Below are positions 34,294-43,358 of a DNA stretch of 64,000 nt, in pieces (the first letter of the stretch is position 1; each line of letters opens with the position of its first letter). A model generated the notes under the pieces. The model had not been told where the DNA came from. It saw only the letters and a list, made by a program, of their open reading frames with translations, and ran no database searches. The translations under genes and the position numbers were made by a program. The DNA comes from Echinicola sp. 20G (GTDB lineage Bacteria > Bacteroidota > Bacteroidia > Cytophagales > Cyclobacteriaceae), in assembly GCF_015533855.1 (NCBI RefSeq), contig NZ_AP024154.1, positions 1,119,001-1,183,000 on the forward strand, given 5' to 3'.

Positions 34294-37200
34294 TTAGAAA
34301 CTAAGACTTAGCCCAAAGGAAATTCTTCTGGACAATGGATAGAGCTTACCAGACTGGTCTCCCCCATTGCTAAAGCTTGCACTCCCAAGGTTATCTTGGT
34401 TAGGATCAAGCACTTCAGGATCAAAATTCTCATTAAGCTTCGTAAAGGTCAAGAGGTTTTCTCCAGAAACATACACCCTCATCCCTCCAATTTTAACTCT
34501 CTCTAGCATAGCAGAAGGTAAGGTATAACCTATAGTTAGATTTTTAAGTCTCAAGTAGCTAGCATCTTGTAGGTACCTGGTTTGTACTTGTGTGTTTCTG
34601 TTAGTTACTTGCCCTTGACTTGGACGGAAGTAATAGGCATCCCTATTTTCTGGAAGGCCATCTGATCCGTCACTCCAAGTCTCATTATAGACATTATCCA
34701 AAACGATCACATTACCATAACCTCCTGTACTTCCAAACATCAAAGGACCATCCAACCAGAAATCTCTTTTACCAATTCCTTGGAAGAACATGCTTAAATC
34801 GAAATTCTTGTAATTCAAACCACCTCTGATACCATATAAATACCTTGGAGAAGCATTACCAATGATCCTTCTATCTCCAGAATCATCCACTGTACCAGCA
34901 CCACCATTGATGGAGCCATCATTGTTGAGGTCAGCATAATGTACATCTCCTGGTGCAATCAGATTGCCACCACCAAGTTGAGCATGATCAGCAGCATTAT
35001 CGATTTCCTCTTGGTTTTGGAAAATACCCACCGTTTCATATCCCCATATTTCTCCTAATGTTTGACCTACATAATAGCCACCTGAGAAAGAATTTGTTGG
35101 ATTTTCATATCGAGTAATTTCACCTTTGGAGTCTGAAACTACTACATTCAAGTTATAGCTTAGCTCACTATTGATCTCATCATTCCAACCTACGGATGCT
35201 TCCCAGCCTTTAACTCTTAGGTCAGCGGCATTTTTCTCAGGAGCGTCGGCACCAAAAATCCCTGGTAAAGCCGCTCCTGCAACCAACATCCCTTTTGTGT
35301 CTCTTTGGAAGGCATCAAGCGTCACATTCAATCTTCCTTGAAGGAAAATCATATCCAAACCAATATTGGTAGAACTTACTTTTTCCCATGTTCTATCAGA
35401 AGAAAGAGGATTTTGAGGGCTTAAGCTTACCGGACGGCTTCCTCCCATAATCCAGTTGGTCTGAGGAACAGTAGTATATCCCACAAATGGATAATACGCT
35501 CCAGATACCTGATTACCCAATTGACCATAAGAAGCACGTAGCTTCAAAAGATTCAACCAAGTAAGATCTTTCATAAATTCCTCATCTGAAATTCTCCACC
35601 CTGCTGAAACTGAAGGGAAGAATCCAAAGCGATCATTTTTGTTGAATCTGGATGATCCGTCATAACGACCATTGATTTCAAGTAAATATTTTCCTTGATA
35701 AGTATAGTTCATTCTTACGAAACCACTTCTCAATGCCCAGTTATAAAAATCATCTGTAATGATTGGGTCTCCCAAAGTTGTAGATGAAGAAAGTACATCA
35801 TCAGAAATCAGGTTGGTATTATAACTTTGGTTAGAAGTGTATGTCGCCTTTTCTTGGTTAAAACCTACCGTAGCTTCAATGCTATGTCCACTACTCCAAT
35901 CTTTGGTATATTTACCATAAATATCAAAAGCGTAATAGTTGTCCACAAAATTGGTACGCTCGATATAGGAAGGTTCTGCTTCTGGAGAAACCGTAAGGTT
36001 GTTCCACGGTTGAATAGAGTAAAACTGTCTATTATTTCTAACTCTTTGTCTGAACTTAGGATTAAAGGTGAAGTTAGAAAACACTTGGAAGTCTCCAAAT
36101 TTCATTTCCACACCAGCCTTTGTATTCAAATTGTAATTAACCAAGTTGTTACGCCCACCATCTTCTATAGTAGCTACAGGGTTTAATCTATGGAAAGTGG
36201 CATAATCCACACCATCTAAATTATAATAGGGAGTCCAAGTAGGCCTTGCTCTCCAAACTACGTGAAAAATAGAAGGCCCGAAACCACTACCTGGAAGATT
36301 GTGTACATCTTGCTCAGCTCTAGAAAAGTTAACCTGAAACTTAGTAGTCAACCATTTATTAAGGTCTGTACTAAGATTAGAGTTAAAATTAAACCTTTCG
36401 TAAAAATCATTCCCGATTTTCACTATTCCATCCTGACGCGCATAAGCTACAGAAGCCCTGTAAGCAGAATTCTCTGATCCACCTGTTATGCTAAGGTTAT
36501 GGTTGTGACCAGGAGCGGCATTCGCAAAAACCAAATCCGCCCAGTCCGTATTGGCATGCTCATAGTAAGCTGTACCTGACGGTTTAAGGGTATAATCATC
36601 TGAAATAACTCCATCCACGCGATCCTTGATCAATCCTAAATGCTCCTCATTGAAAACAGCTGATGCATTAGTGCTCTCACGCATACTGTTCACAAACAAT
36701 GCATAGCGATAAGAATCCGTCTTATCCGGAAGAATGGTTGGTCTTGCTGCAAAAACATTTCCAGAATACTGGATCTGTGGTTTTGTGCTTTTGGATCCTT
36801 TCTTGGTAGTGATCAAAACTACCCCAAAAGCAGCTCTTGCCCCATAGATGGCTGCTGAAGCGGCATCCTTCAATACAGTTACACTTTCGATGTCCTGCGG
36901 GTTGATATTATTGATATCCATCTGCGCACCATCAACCAAAACCAATGGCTCTCCTCCATTGATACTGGTAGCACCACGAATATTAAAACTCGGATTACTT
37001 CCTGGGGAACCACTGTTCGAAGCAATGTTCAATCCAGGCACTACTCCTTGAAGACCATCGGTCAAATTAGTAATTGGACGATTTTCAAGCACTTTGCTGT
37101 CTGTCATTCCAACTGCTCCAGTTAGATTTCCTTTTTTCTGAGTACCATAACCCACCACAACTACTTCTTCCAAGTCACTTACGTCCTCTTCCAAAACCAC

Positions 37201-37800
37201 ATCAATTACAGATTGGTTGTTGACGGAGACTGTTTTAGAAAGAAATCCAACGAAGGAATATACCAAACTTGATCCTTCTTGTACACTTAGGGTGTACTTC
37301 CCGTCAAGGTCGGTCGCTGTACCGTTTACGGTTCCCTGCTCCACCACTGTTACTCCTGGAATAGGCTCACCATTCTTATCGGTAACTGTTCCGCTGACTT
37401 GAACTTCTACCACAATGGCAGGTGTGAAGCTTTTTCTTTTGTGCTCCTTCACACTAATGGTATTATCAACCTGTCTAAAGGACAATTCATGAGATGTCGC
37501 CAAATTGATCAAGACGCTTTCCAATGACTCATTTTCCAATTTGAGATTTACAGGAGGTAGGTTTTTCACCAATTCATCCTTATAAATAAATTTAAAATCA
37601 GTTTTGGCATTGATTTCCTTGAAAGCTTCAACTAATGAAGCTTCTCTAAGGTCAAGGCTCAAGGACACCTTAGTGATATCCAATGATTCCTGTGCCTTAG
37701 TTGGCGCTGCATAGATTAAGTTCAGAAAAAGTAGCTGAAACATAAACCCATACAGATAGTATTTACCTATCATACATAGTGCATGTAATGTTTTTTTCAT
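34294..37800 (-). CDS. SusC-type TonB-dependent receptor with STN domain (locus C)
   Basis: An 1168-residue outer-membrane receptor. The STN domain lies at about residues 46-115 (LREASLVEAFKEINAKTDFK). The CarboxypepD-reg-like domain is at 130-205 (GTVNGTATDLDGKYTL), and the plug at 210-325 has EEVVVVGYGTQKKGN, FNIRGATSINGGEP, LVLVDGAQMD and SVTVLKDAASAAIYGARA. The barrel ends RRISFGLSLSF. The STN domain and the FecR/sigma genes just upstream predict transenvelope signalling on ligand binding. Layout and length closely parallel the receptor of locus A, suggesting a related substrate class. Confidence 0.95.
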   Translation of the reverse strand: MKKTLHALCMIGKYYLYGFMFQLLFLNLIYAAPTKAQESLDITKVSLSLDLREASLVEAFKEINAKTDFKFIYKDELVKNLPPVNLKLENESLESVLINLATSHELSFRQVDNTISVKEHKRKSFTPAIVVEVQVSGTVTDKNGEPIPGVTVVEQGTVNGTATDLDGKYTLSVQEGSSLVYSFVGFLSKTVSVNNQSVIDVVLEEDVSDLEEVVVVGYGTQKKGNLTGAVGMTDSKVLENRPITNLTDGLQGVVPGLNIASNSGSPGSNPSFNIRGATSINGGEPLVLVDGAQMDINNINPQDIESVTVLKDAASAAIYGARAAFGVVLITTKKGSKSTKPQIQYSGNVFAARPTILPDKTDSYRYALFVNSMRESTNASAVFNEEHLGLIKDRVDGVISDDYTLKPSGTAYYEHANTDWADLVFANAAPGHNHNLSITGGSENSAYRASVAYARQDGIVKIGNDFYERFNFNSNLSTDLNKWLTTKFQVNFSRAEQDVHNLPGSGFGPSIFHVVWRARPTWTPYYNLDGVDYATFHRLNPVATIEDGGRNNLVNYNLNTKAGVEMKFGDFQVFSNFTFNPKFRQRVRNNRQFYSIQPWNNLTVSPEAEPSYIERTNFVDNYYAFDIYGKYTKDWSSGHSIEATVGFNQEKATYTSNQSYNTNLISDDVLSSSTTLGDPIITDDFYNWALRSGFVRMNYTYQGKYLLEINGRYDGSSRFNKNDRFGFFPSVSAGWRISDEEFMKDLTWLNLLKLRASYGQLGNQVSGAYYPFVGYTTVPQTNWIMGGSRPVSLSPQNPLSSDRTWEKVSSTNIGLDMIFLQGRLNVTLDAFQRDTKGMLVAGAALPGIFGADAPEKNAADLRVKGWEASVGWNDEINSELSYNLNVVVSDSKGEITRYENPTNSFSGGYYVGQTLGEIWGYETVGIFQNQEEIDNAADHAQLGGGNLIAPGDVHYADLNNDGSINGGAGTVDDSGDRRIIGNASPRYLYGIRGGLNYKNFDLSMFFQGIGKRDFWLDGPLMFGSTGGYGNVIVLDNVYNETWSDGSDGLPENRDAYYFRPSQGQVTNRNTQVQTRYLQDASYLRLKNLTIGYTLPSAMLERVKIGGMRVYVSGENLLTFTKLNENFDPEVLDPNQDNLGSASFSNGGDQSGKLYPLSRRISFGLSLSF

Positions 37801-37888
37801 AATTTAAGGTGTTTTTCTGTTTTACATAAGGCATTAAAACATCGATAATTGGCCTAAAGCCTGAGAAACTTGGCCATCTATCGAATCG

Positions 37889-37911
37889 AGCCAATGGGTA
37901 ACCCGTTGGCT
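37889..37911 (-). promoter_or_regulatory. Hairpin between fecR and susC (locus C)
   Basis: AGCCAATGGG (37889-37898) pairs with CCCGTTGGCT (37902-37911) with one G-T wobble and a TAA loop. The T-run is on the plus strand side, so for the minus-strand operon this is a 5' A-run hairpin, not a terminator. It lies 16 bases after fecR and about 90 bases before susC. Locus A also has hairpins at this junction. Confidence 0.5.
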
Positions 37912-37926
37912 TTTTTTGATTATGGT

Positions 37927-38976
37927 TTATTCATTGGCATTAAATTTTAAGGCTATTTTTTTACGGTCTATTTTATAACTGAAGCCCATGGTATAACCAA
38001 GGCTTTCCAATACATTTTCAAGTGATGCATCTTTAAACTCTCCGGACACCTTTTCATCCTTTTTTGGCGAATTTTGAACAGTAATCTCTACCGCATACCA
38101 TCGTTCCAAAAGCCTTTTAACTTCTGAAAACTTCATTTGATTAAAACTTAATACGCCATTTTTCCACCCATACGCCTCTAGGGGATTAAAAATACCTTTG
38201 GATAAAACATCCTTATCTAATTTCGCCTCTTCTCCTGAAACCAAATACAAATCTTCTCTATCCCTATTTTCATTATAAACCCTCACTTTTCCGGTAGCGA
38301 GTTGTACACTTGGGGAAAACTCCTGATATGCATTAACATTAAAAGAAGTTCCTACCGCAACAGTGACCATATTTCCAGACTTAACAGTAAAAGGCAGTAC
38401 AGTATCATGGGCAACTTCAAAAAAAGCCTCCCCTTTAAGTTGAAGTTCTCTATTATCCTTTCCGAAGTTATCCAGATAGGTGATTTCACTTTCCGAATTC
38501 AAATAAACTATACTTCCATCTGGCAGATAAAGCTTGGACTTTTGTCCTTTTGGATTGGCTTTAACAATTACCGCAGCAGCTACCTCTATTTTTTCTTCAC
38601 TACCCTTGTGGTTGATGGTCAAAAAAGTGATAGAAGCGAGTAATACAACCATCAATATTGCTGCAGTCCTGATCCAAAACTGATTCCAAATCGTTTGTTT
38701 CTTTTCTTTGGTAAAAAATCTTTTTGAGCTATCAGCCTCAATACTATGCTCTATTTTCTTAAACAGGGAATGCTGTTGAGCATCTTCCATTACCTTACCC
38801 TGATCATTAATAGACAATAAAATTATCCGGGCTTGTATATAAAGCTGCCGGTTGGTTTCATTTTCGTTAACCCAATTGATCCATTTCAAATTTTCTACCG
38901 GCTCACCATCAAATACCCAGCTTTTAAAAGAATGGTCAAATAATAGGTCTTCTATTTTAGAATAAGATTTCATCAT
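37927..38976 (-). CDS. FecR family anti-sigma factor of locus C
   Basis: A 349-residue single-pass protein. The cytoplasmic N-terminus is followed by a membrane helix at about residues 102-122 (TAAILMVVLLASITFLTI). The periplasmic FecR domain contains NPKGQKSKLYLPDGSIVYLN and LKGEAFFEVAHD, and the C-terminal LLERWYAVEITV segment likely meets the STN domain of SusC. It should sequester the sigma factor encoded upstream until the receptor binds ligand. I chose the ATG at 38976 (MMKSYSK) over an upstream TTG. Confidence 0.92.
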   Translation of the reverse strand: MMKSYSKIEDLLFDHSFKSWVFDGEPVENLKWINWVNENETNRQLYIQARIILLSINDQGKVMEDAQQHSLFKKIEHSIEADSSKRFFTKEKKQTIWNQFWIRTAAILMVVLLASITFLTINHKGSEEKIEVAAAVIVKANPKGQKSKLYLPDGSIVYLNSESEITYLDNFGKDNRELQLKGEAFFEVAHDTVLPFTVKSGNMVTVAVGTSFNVNAYQEFSPSVQLATGKVRVYNENRDREDLYLVSGEEAKLDKDVLSKGIFNPLEAYGWKNGVLSFNQMKFSEVKRLLERWYAVEITVQNSPKKDEKVSGEFKDASLENVLESLGYTMGFSYKIDRKKIALKFNANE

Positions 38977-39114
38977 TTTGTCTATCTGACCTACAGAGAT
39001 CAAAAGGCCTAAAATCTCATCGCCTTATTTAAAAAAATTTAACTTTTTTTTAATCAGATGTTAATCAACATTAAAAAAGGAATTCTGGTTGAAGCTAACA
39101 GGCCTGAGGCAGGC

Positions 39115-39711
39115 TTAAAAGTTAAGCAATGCGAAGTAAAAAAAACTAATGGCTATCTTTCTGAAATCCAAACTATTCTTTAATGTTTTGATTCCTTTAA
39201 AAATTAAGTTATAAATCGACGGAACTTGCACGCCCATCAGTTCAGAGATTTCCTCATAATCCAACTCCTCAAGTACCCTTAAATAAATTGCTTCTTTTTG
39301 TCTCAACGGTAAGTTTTCAAGTGCTTCATTGATCTTTACAGCAGATTCAGAAACTATTTGATGTTTTTGAAGCAATTCCTCGAAAGACTCTTCCCAAAGA
39401 AATTTAGCATGGTACTCATCAATCGATTCTCGTTTATATTGATGATTGACCATTTTTATAATTTCCCTTCTGAAGGAGGAGAAAAGATAAAATTTAATGG
39501 ACCTATGGATGCTTATCTTTTCCCTGACATTCCATATGTGCACAAACACATCATGAATCGCATCTTGGATCAAATCCTCATCATGGGTAAACCCAAAACC
39601 ATATTTAAACAGGTCTTTAGAATAAGCCTTATAAATCAACGCAAAGGCCTCTCTGTCCCCAGCAGAGATTCTATTCCAAGTCTGTATATCGTTTAGGTTA
39701 TCTTTATTCAT
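39115..39711 (-). CDS. FecI-type ECF sigma factor of locus C
   Basis: A 198-residue ECF sigma factor. Region 2 includes A-L-I-Y-K-A-Y-S-K-D-L-F-K-Y-G and D-L-I-Q-D-A-I-H-D-V-F-V-H-I-W. Region 4 includes LPLRQKEAIYLRVLEELDYE and the recognition helix up to IYNLIFKGIKTLK. Like the locus A sigma factor it ends in a hydrophobic tail (AISFFYFALLNF). I chose the ATG at 39711 because it begins with MNKDNLND and removes a hydrophobic stretch from the spurious longer frame. It heads the fecR-susC-susD series. Confidence 0.92.
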   Translation of the reverse strand: MNKDNLNDIQTWNRISAGDREAFALIYKAYSKDLFKYGFGFTHDEDLIQDAIHDVFVHIWNVREKISIHRSIKFYLFSSFRREIIKMVNHQYKRESIDEYHAKFLWEESFEELLQKHQIVSESAVKINEALENLPLRQKEAIYLRVLEELDYEEISELMGVQVPSIYNLIFKGIKTLKNSLDFRKIAISFFYFALLNF

Positions 39712-39881
39712 GTGTTCAATTAACAAAGTCCGTAGTAAAAACAAACTTCTATTGATAAACAACTTTTAAATATAGGTTTTCTGGCCTAAATAAAAAATTT
39801 ACGAAAGTATTTATTCTATCTTTCTTCTAGAGTGCTATTTTCATTTTGAAACATTTCAACACAGTTTTTTAAAAAGATCAC

Positions 39882-39913
39882 AAAAAAACCGTCTTGATTT
39901 TTCAGAGACGGTT
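39882..39913 (-). terminator. Terminator of sulfatase 3
   Basis: On the minus strand AACCGTCT pairs with AGACGGTT (plus positions 39906-39913 and 39887-39894) around a loop of 11 bases, followed by a T-run (complement of 39882-39888). Confidence 0.85.
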
Positions 39914-39937
39914 ATAATAATTCAAATGTTTAAAATT

Positions 39938-41413
39938 TTATTCTTCTTCCTTTATACCTTGTAACATCTTGGACAACTCGTCTACAATTTCTGGATGGGC
40001 AGCGTATAAATTGGTACTTTCAGCTGGGTCATCTTTCATATTATACAATTGACCTGGTGTTTCAATACCATATCCTTCTTTGTTTAGCCCATCACTGAAT
40101 CCTCCGGATTTTTGGGACTGAATTAATTTCCAATCTCCTTTTCTAATTGCAAAAACGCCTTGATGAGAATGATGTACCAAATAGTTTCTTGCTGGCTCAT
40201 TAGCATCCCTCAAGGTTGGCAACATGCTTTGTCCATCAGGAGAGCTATTTTCCTTCTTTTCTATACCCACAATATCCCTCACTGTTGCCATGATGTCCAA
40301 TGATGACACTAAGCCTTTGGCAGAAGTCCCAGCTTCAATATGCGAAGGCCACTTCACAATAAACGGCACCCTATGGCCTCCCTCCCAAGCATCTCCTTTA
40401 TAACCTCGCCATGAGCCATTTGCATAGTGCTCATAATCCTTTATTACTGAAGAAACTGGTCCTGAATAGTTTTCTCCGTTACGAGCCGGAGAACCATTGT
40501 CACTAGTAAATATAACAATGGTATTTTCATCTAGACCATTTTGTTCCAGCGCATCCATCACCTGTCCTACAGTCCAGTCCACTTCCTGTACAAAATCACC
40601 ATATGCACCCGCTTGGCTTGAACCCTTGAATTTCGCAGTTGGAGCAATTGGAGTATGGGGTGCCGTCAAAGCAAAATACAAGAAAAATGGTTTATCAGTT
40701 TTTGCAGCACTTTCTATATATTCTACAGATTTTTGGGTGATAGTCGGCATAACATTTTCCAGTGTCCAATCTGGCGCCATGACACCTTTATGGCCAAACA
40801 TATCATCCGGCTTTGATACACTTGGCATTTCTACTACTCTCTCATTTTCAATAAAGGTATAAGGTGGAAAATTGGGAACATCATCCCCAAAATAATAATC
40901 GAAACCAGCAGCCAAAGGACCTCCTTTGATAGGCGCGTTGTAATCTACTTCTGCTCCATTATTATCTTCTGCAGGCACAGTATCACGGGTAGACCAATTC
41001 CATCCCAAGTGCCATTTACCTATAGCGGCGGTCTGATACCCTACAGACTTCAACATATCCGGAAGGGTCTCTCGGTCTTCCTCAATAAGTGGAGCTTCCC
41101 AAGGCCATAGGACACTTTTTTTCAATCTGGTTCGCCAACTATACCTACCTGTCAAAATACCATACCGGGTAGGCGTACATACAGAAGATGGTGTATGGGC
41201 ATCTGTAAACCACATTCCATCTTTAGCCAGTTGGTCAATGTAAGGAGTCTTGACTTTGGCTTGGTGATTATAGGTTACTACATCGCCATAGCCTAGATCA
41301 TCCGCCAAGATCAAAACAATATTAGGCTGCTTAGTCTCTTCCTTTTGATTACAAGAAGTCACCACTGTCATAGTAAGCAAAAACAAGGCGAAGGTCAATT
41401 GTTTGTAATTCAT
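39938..41413 (-). CDS. Sulfatase 3 (Cys-type lipoprotein; locus C)
   Basis: A 491-residue arylsulfatase-A-like S1 sulfatase. It is a lipoprotein: VVTSC places the lipidated Cys at residue 21. A-D-D-L-G-Y-G-D lies at 37-44, and the core C-T-P-T-R-Y-G-I-L-T-G-R has the formylglycine Cys at residue 79. IGKWHLGW near residue 136 and TSDNGSPA near 305 supply further catalytic residues. Surface anchoring fits action on large glycans before import. It lies beside the sigma gene of locus C and just downstream of sulfatase 4, separated by a terminator. Confidence 0.93.
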   Translation of the reverse strand: MNYKQLTFALFLLTMTVVTSCNQKEETKQPNIVLILADDLGYGDVVTYNHQAKVKTPYIDQLAKDGMWFTDAHTPSSVCTPTRYGILTGRYSWRTRLKKSVLWPWEAPLIEEDRETLPDMLKSVGYQTAAIGKWHLGWNWSTRDTVPAEDNNGAEVDYNAPIKGGPLAAGFDYYFGDDVPNFPPYTFIENERVVEMPSVSKPDDMFGHKGVMAPDWTLENVMPTITQKSVEYIESAAKTDKPFFLYFALTAPHTPIAPTAKFKGSSQAGAYGDFVQEVDWTVGQVMDALEQNGLDENTIVIFTSDNGSPARNGENYSGPVSSVIKDYEHYANGSWRGYKGDAWEGGHRVPFIVKWPSHIEAGTSAKGLVSSLDIMATVRDIVGIEKKENSSPDGQSMLPTLRDANEPARNYLVHHSHQGVFAIRKGDWKLIQSQKSGGFSDGLNKEGYGIETPGQLYNMKDDPAESTNLYAAHPEIVDELSKMLQGIKEEE

Positions 41414-41480
41414 GGTTATTTTTTTAGGTCAAAAGACCTATAAATATAATAAAGATTTTCACATTCTAACTAGTCAAATC

Positions 41481-41514
41481 AAAAAAATAGGGCTAGCAAA
41501 ATTGCCAGCCCTAT
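41481..41514 (-). terminator. Terminator of sulfatase 4
   Basis: ATAGGGCTaGC (41487-41497) pairs with GCcAGCCCTAT (41504-41514), loop AAAATT, with a minus-strand T-run (complement of 41481-41487). It implies that sulfatases 4 and 3 are separate transcripts. Confidence 0.85.
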
Positions 41515-41518
41515 CATT

Positions 41519-42937
41519 TTAGTACTTCTCCAAATCAAATCGATCCGGATGCTGTTTTGTATACTCCTTGTCCTGGCTGAGTCCCATAAATATCGGATCC
41601 ATCAAATCGTTGATCCATTTCTTTACACTTTTCAACATACTTTCGGATTGATGGGCATCATCCAATGGAGCAGACTCTCCTATGTCATTTGTAATATTGA
41701 ATAGCATGTCTTCTTTTCCATCCACGTTTACAAATTTGTAATCACCCTTTCTCACAGCGTATGCTCCACGGTCATGCATTCTCCAATACAGTTCCTTATG
41801 TGGGACTTTCTTTTTCTTTCCCGTCAAATAAGGAACCAAATTGACTCCATCCAAATCATTTTTAGGCTTGACTTCAGCTAAAGCCGTTGCAGTGGCGAAA
41901 ATGTCCAAGCTGATAACAGGCGCTTCATAAACCTGTCCAGAAGGTATTGTCCCTGGCCACTGTACCGCAAAAGGCACCCGAATCCCACCTTCCCAAAGCC
42001 AACCTTTGGTACCTCTCAACGCGCCATTATCTGAAGCATTATGAGGCTCAGGCCCACCATTGTCTGACAAGAAGAAAACCAAGGTATTTTCATTGATATT
42101 CAGTTCTTCAAGTTTATCCAATACCAGACCTACACCATCATCCACAGCACTAACCATGGCAGCATAGGTTTTTCTCTTTTTATCTTTAATATGATCAAAT
42201 CGACTCAGGTATTTTTCTGTCGCCTCGAGCGGTGTATGGGGAGCATTATAAGCTAAATAGATAAAAAACGGCTCCTCTTGGTTCCGCTCAATAAAATCTA
42301 CCGCCTCTCTGCTGAGCGCATCAGTTACATACTCCTTTTCCTCTACTCTACTATTATTCTTCAACAATTTGGTGCGGTAAGCATCATACTGAGAAGTAAT
42401 TTCTGATAAATCATTTAAATCCAGTTTTTCTGGCAAATAATGGTGTCCCCCAGTAAGAAACCCATAAAATTCAGTAAACCCTCTTTCCAAAGGCCGCTGA
42501 CTCTCGTGGGCACCCAAATGCCATTTCCCAAGCGCCATGCTTTTATATCCTCCACGACCCAATGCAGACGCCATGGTTTCCTCGGTCAAAGGAAGACCCT
42601 GGTTAGGATCATTGGGTGCGAATAGAGGATTTCTGCTAAATCCAAACCTTCCTTGGTATCTCCCAGTAATCAAACCTGCCCTACTTGGCCCACAAACCGC
42701 ATAACTCACATAGCCATTGGTAAATTTCACTCCATTGTTTGCTATTCGATCTATGTTTGGAGTTGGAATATCCTTTGAGCCATTAAAACTTACATCATTA
42801 TATCCCAAATCATCGGCAAGCACAATGATTACATTGGGCCTTTCTTCTTTATCTCTACTTTGAGCAAAAGAAGGGTTACTTAATATTACGCCACCTAGAA
42901 GCATACCTAACAGGCGAATAGTAAACATCAATCTCAT
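41519..42937 (-). CDS. Sulfatase 4 (Cys-type, secreted; locus C)
   Basis: A 472-residue S1-family sulfatase with a signal peptide (about 1-25, ending SFA). A-D-D-L-G-Y-N-D lies at 41-48, and the core C-G-P-S-R-A-G-L-I-T-G-R has the formylglycine Cys at residue 82. LGKWHLGAH near residue 135 and FLSDNGGPEPHN near 290 complete the active site. I chose the ATG at 42937 (MRLMFTIRL) because the longer frame adds an implausible segment before the signal peptide. It heads the sulfatase end of locus C, divergent from the MBOAT gene. Confidence 0.93.
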   Translation of the reverse strand: MRLMFTIRLLGMLLGGVILSNPSFAQSRDKEERPNVIIVLADDLGYNDVSFNGSKDIPTPNIDRIANNGVKFTNGYVSYAVCGPSRAGLITGRYQGRFGFSRNPLFAPNDPNQGLPLTEETMASALGRGGYKSMALGKWHLGAHESQRPLERGFTEFYGFLTGGHHYLPEKLDLNDLSEITSQYDAYRTKLLKNNSRVEEKEYVTDALSREAVDFIERNQEEPFFIYLAYNAPHTPLEATEKYLSRFDHIKDKKRKTYAAMVSAVDDGVGLVLDKLEELNINENTLVFFLSDNGGPEPHNASDNGALRGTKGWLWEGGIRVPFAVQWPGTIPSGQVYEAPVISLDIFATATALAEVKPKNDLDGVNLVPYLTGKKKKVPHKELYWRMHDRGAYAVRKGDYKFVNVDGKEDMLFNITNDIGESAPLDDAHQSESMLKSVKKWINDLMDPIFMGLSQDKEYTKQHPDRFDLEKY

Positions 42938-43358
42938 ATTCTTATAAATATTTTGAAACCAAAAAGACAAATATATAACTATTGACAATTATTTGTCCTT
43001 CTGACCTATATTTCTAACAAGATAATTCCCATATAGTCAAATACGCTTCTTGCTGATTGGTTTCTACATTTATCTATAAATCAATTAAGGTCATTTTAAG
43101 ACTTCTCATCAGAATGGCTCAAATTGAATTAAATTATTTGTAATTATTTTTATGTATTTCATCTGCAATTTTTTGCATTTTAAAAACCAACATATATCTT
43201 TACAATTAATTAAGCAATTGGCATTCATTTACATAAATCCACAATAGCAATCGAACAATGGTAAGTTCAACCACGAAAAACTCCAAAATGGACACATGCT
43301 TTTATTTTGGTACTTTTCAATTCACCTAATTATTATCTAACATGTAAAATTTTTAACA
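42938..43358. other. 421-base divergent spacer, sulfatase 4 / MBOAT
   Basis: No gene seen. On the minus strand TATATTTG (complement of 42968-42975) fits the -7 promoter consensus about 30 bases before the sulfatase start, without a good -33. Its flanks (TTGTCAATAGTTA before it) resemble those before trx-msrB. The remainder is AT-rich; a short TGCAA/TTGCA dyad near 43166-43179 is too weak to call. Confidence 0.4.

Noticed and set aside
35827..36186. A 119-codon plus-strand frame inside the locus C susC
   Set aside because: It is antisense to the conserved receptor barrel and shows no family features.
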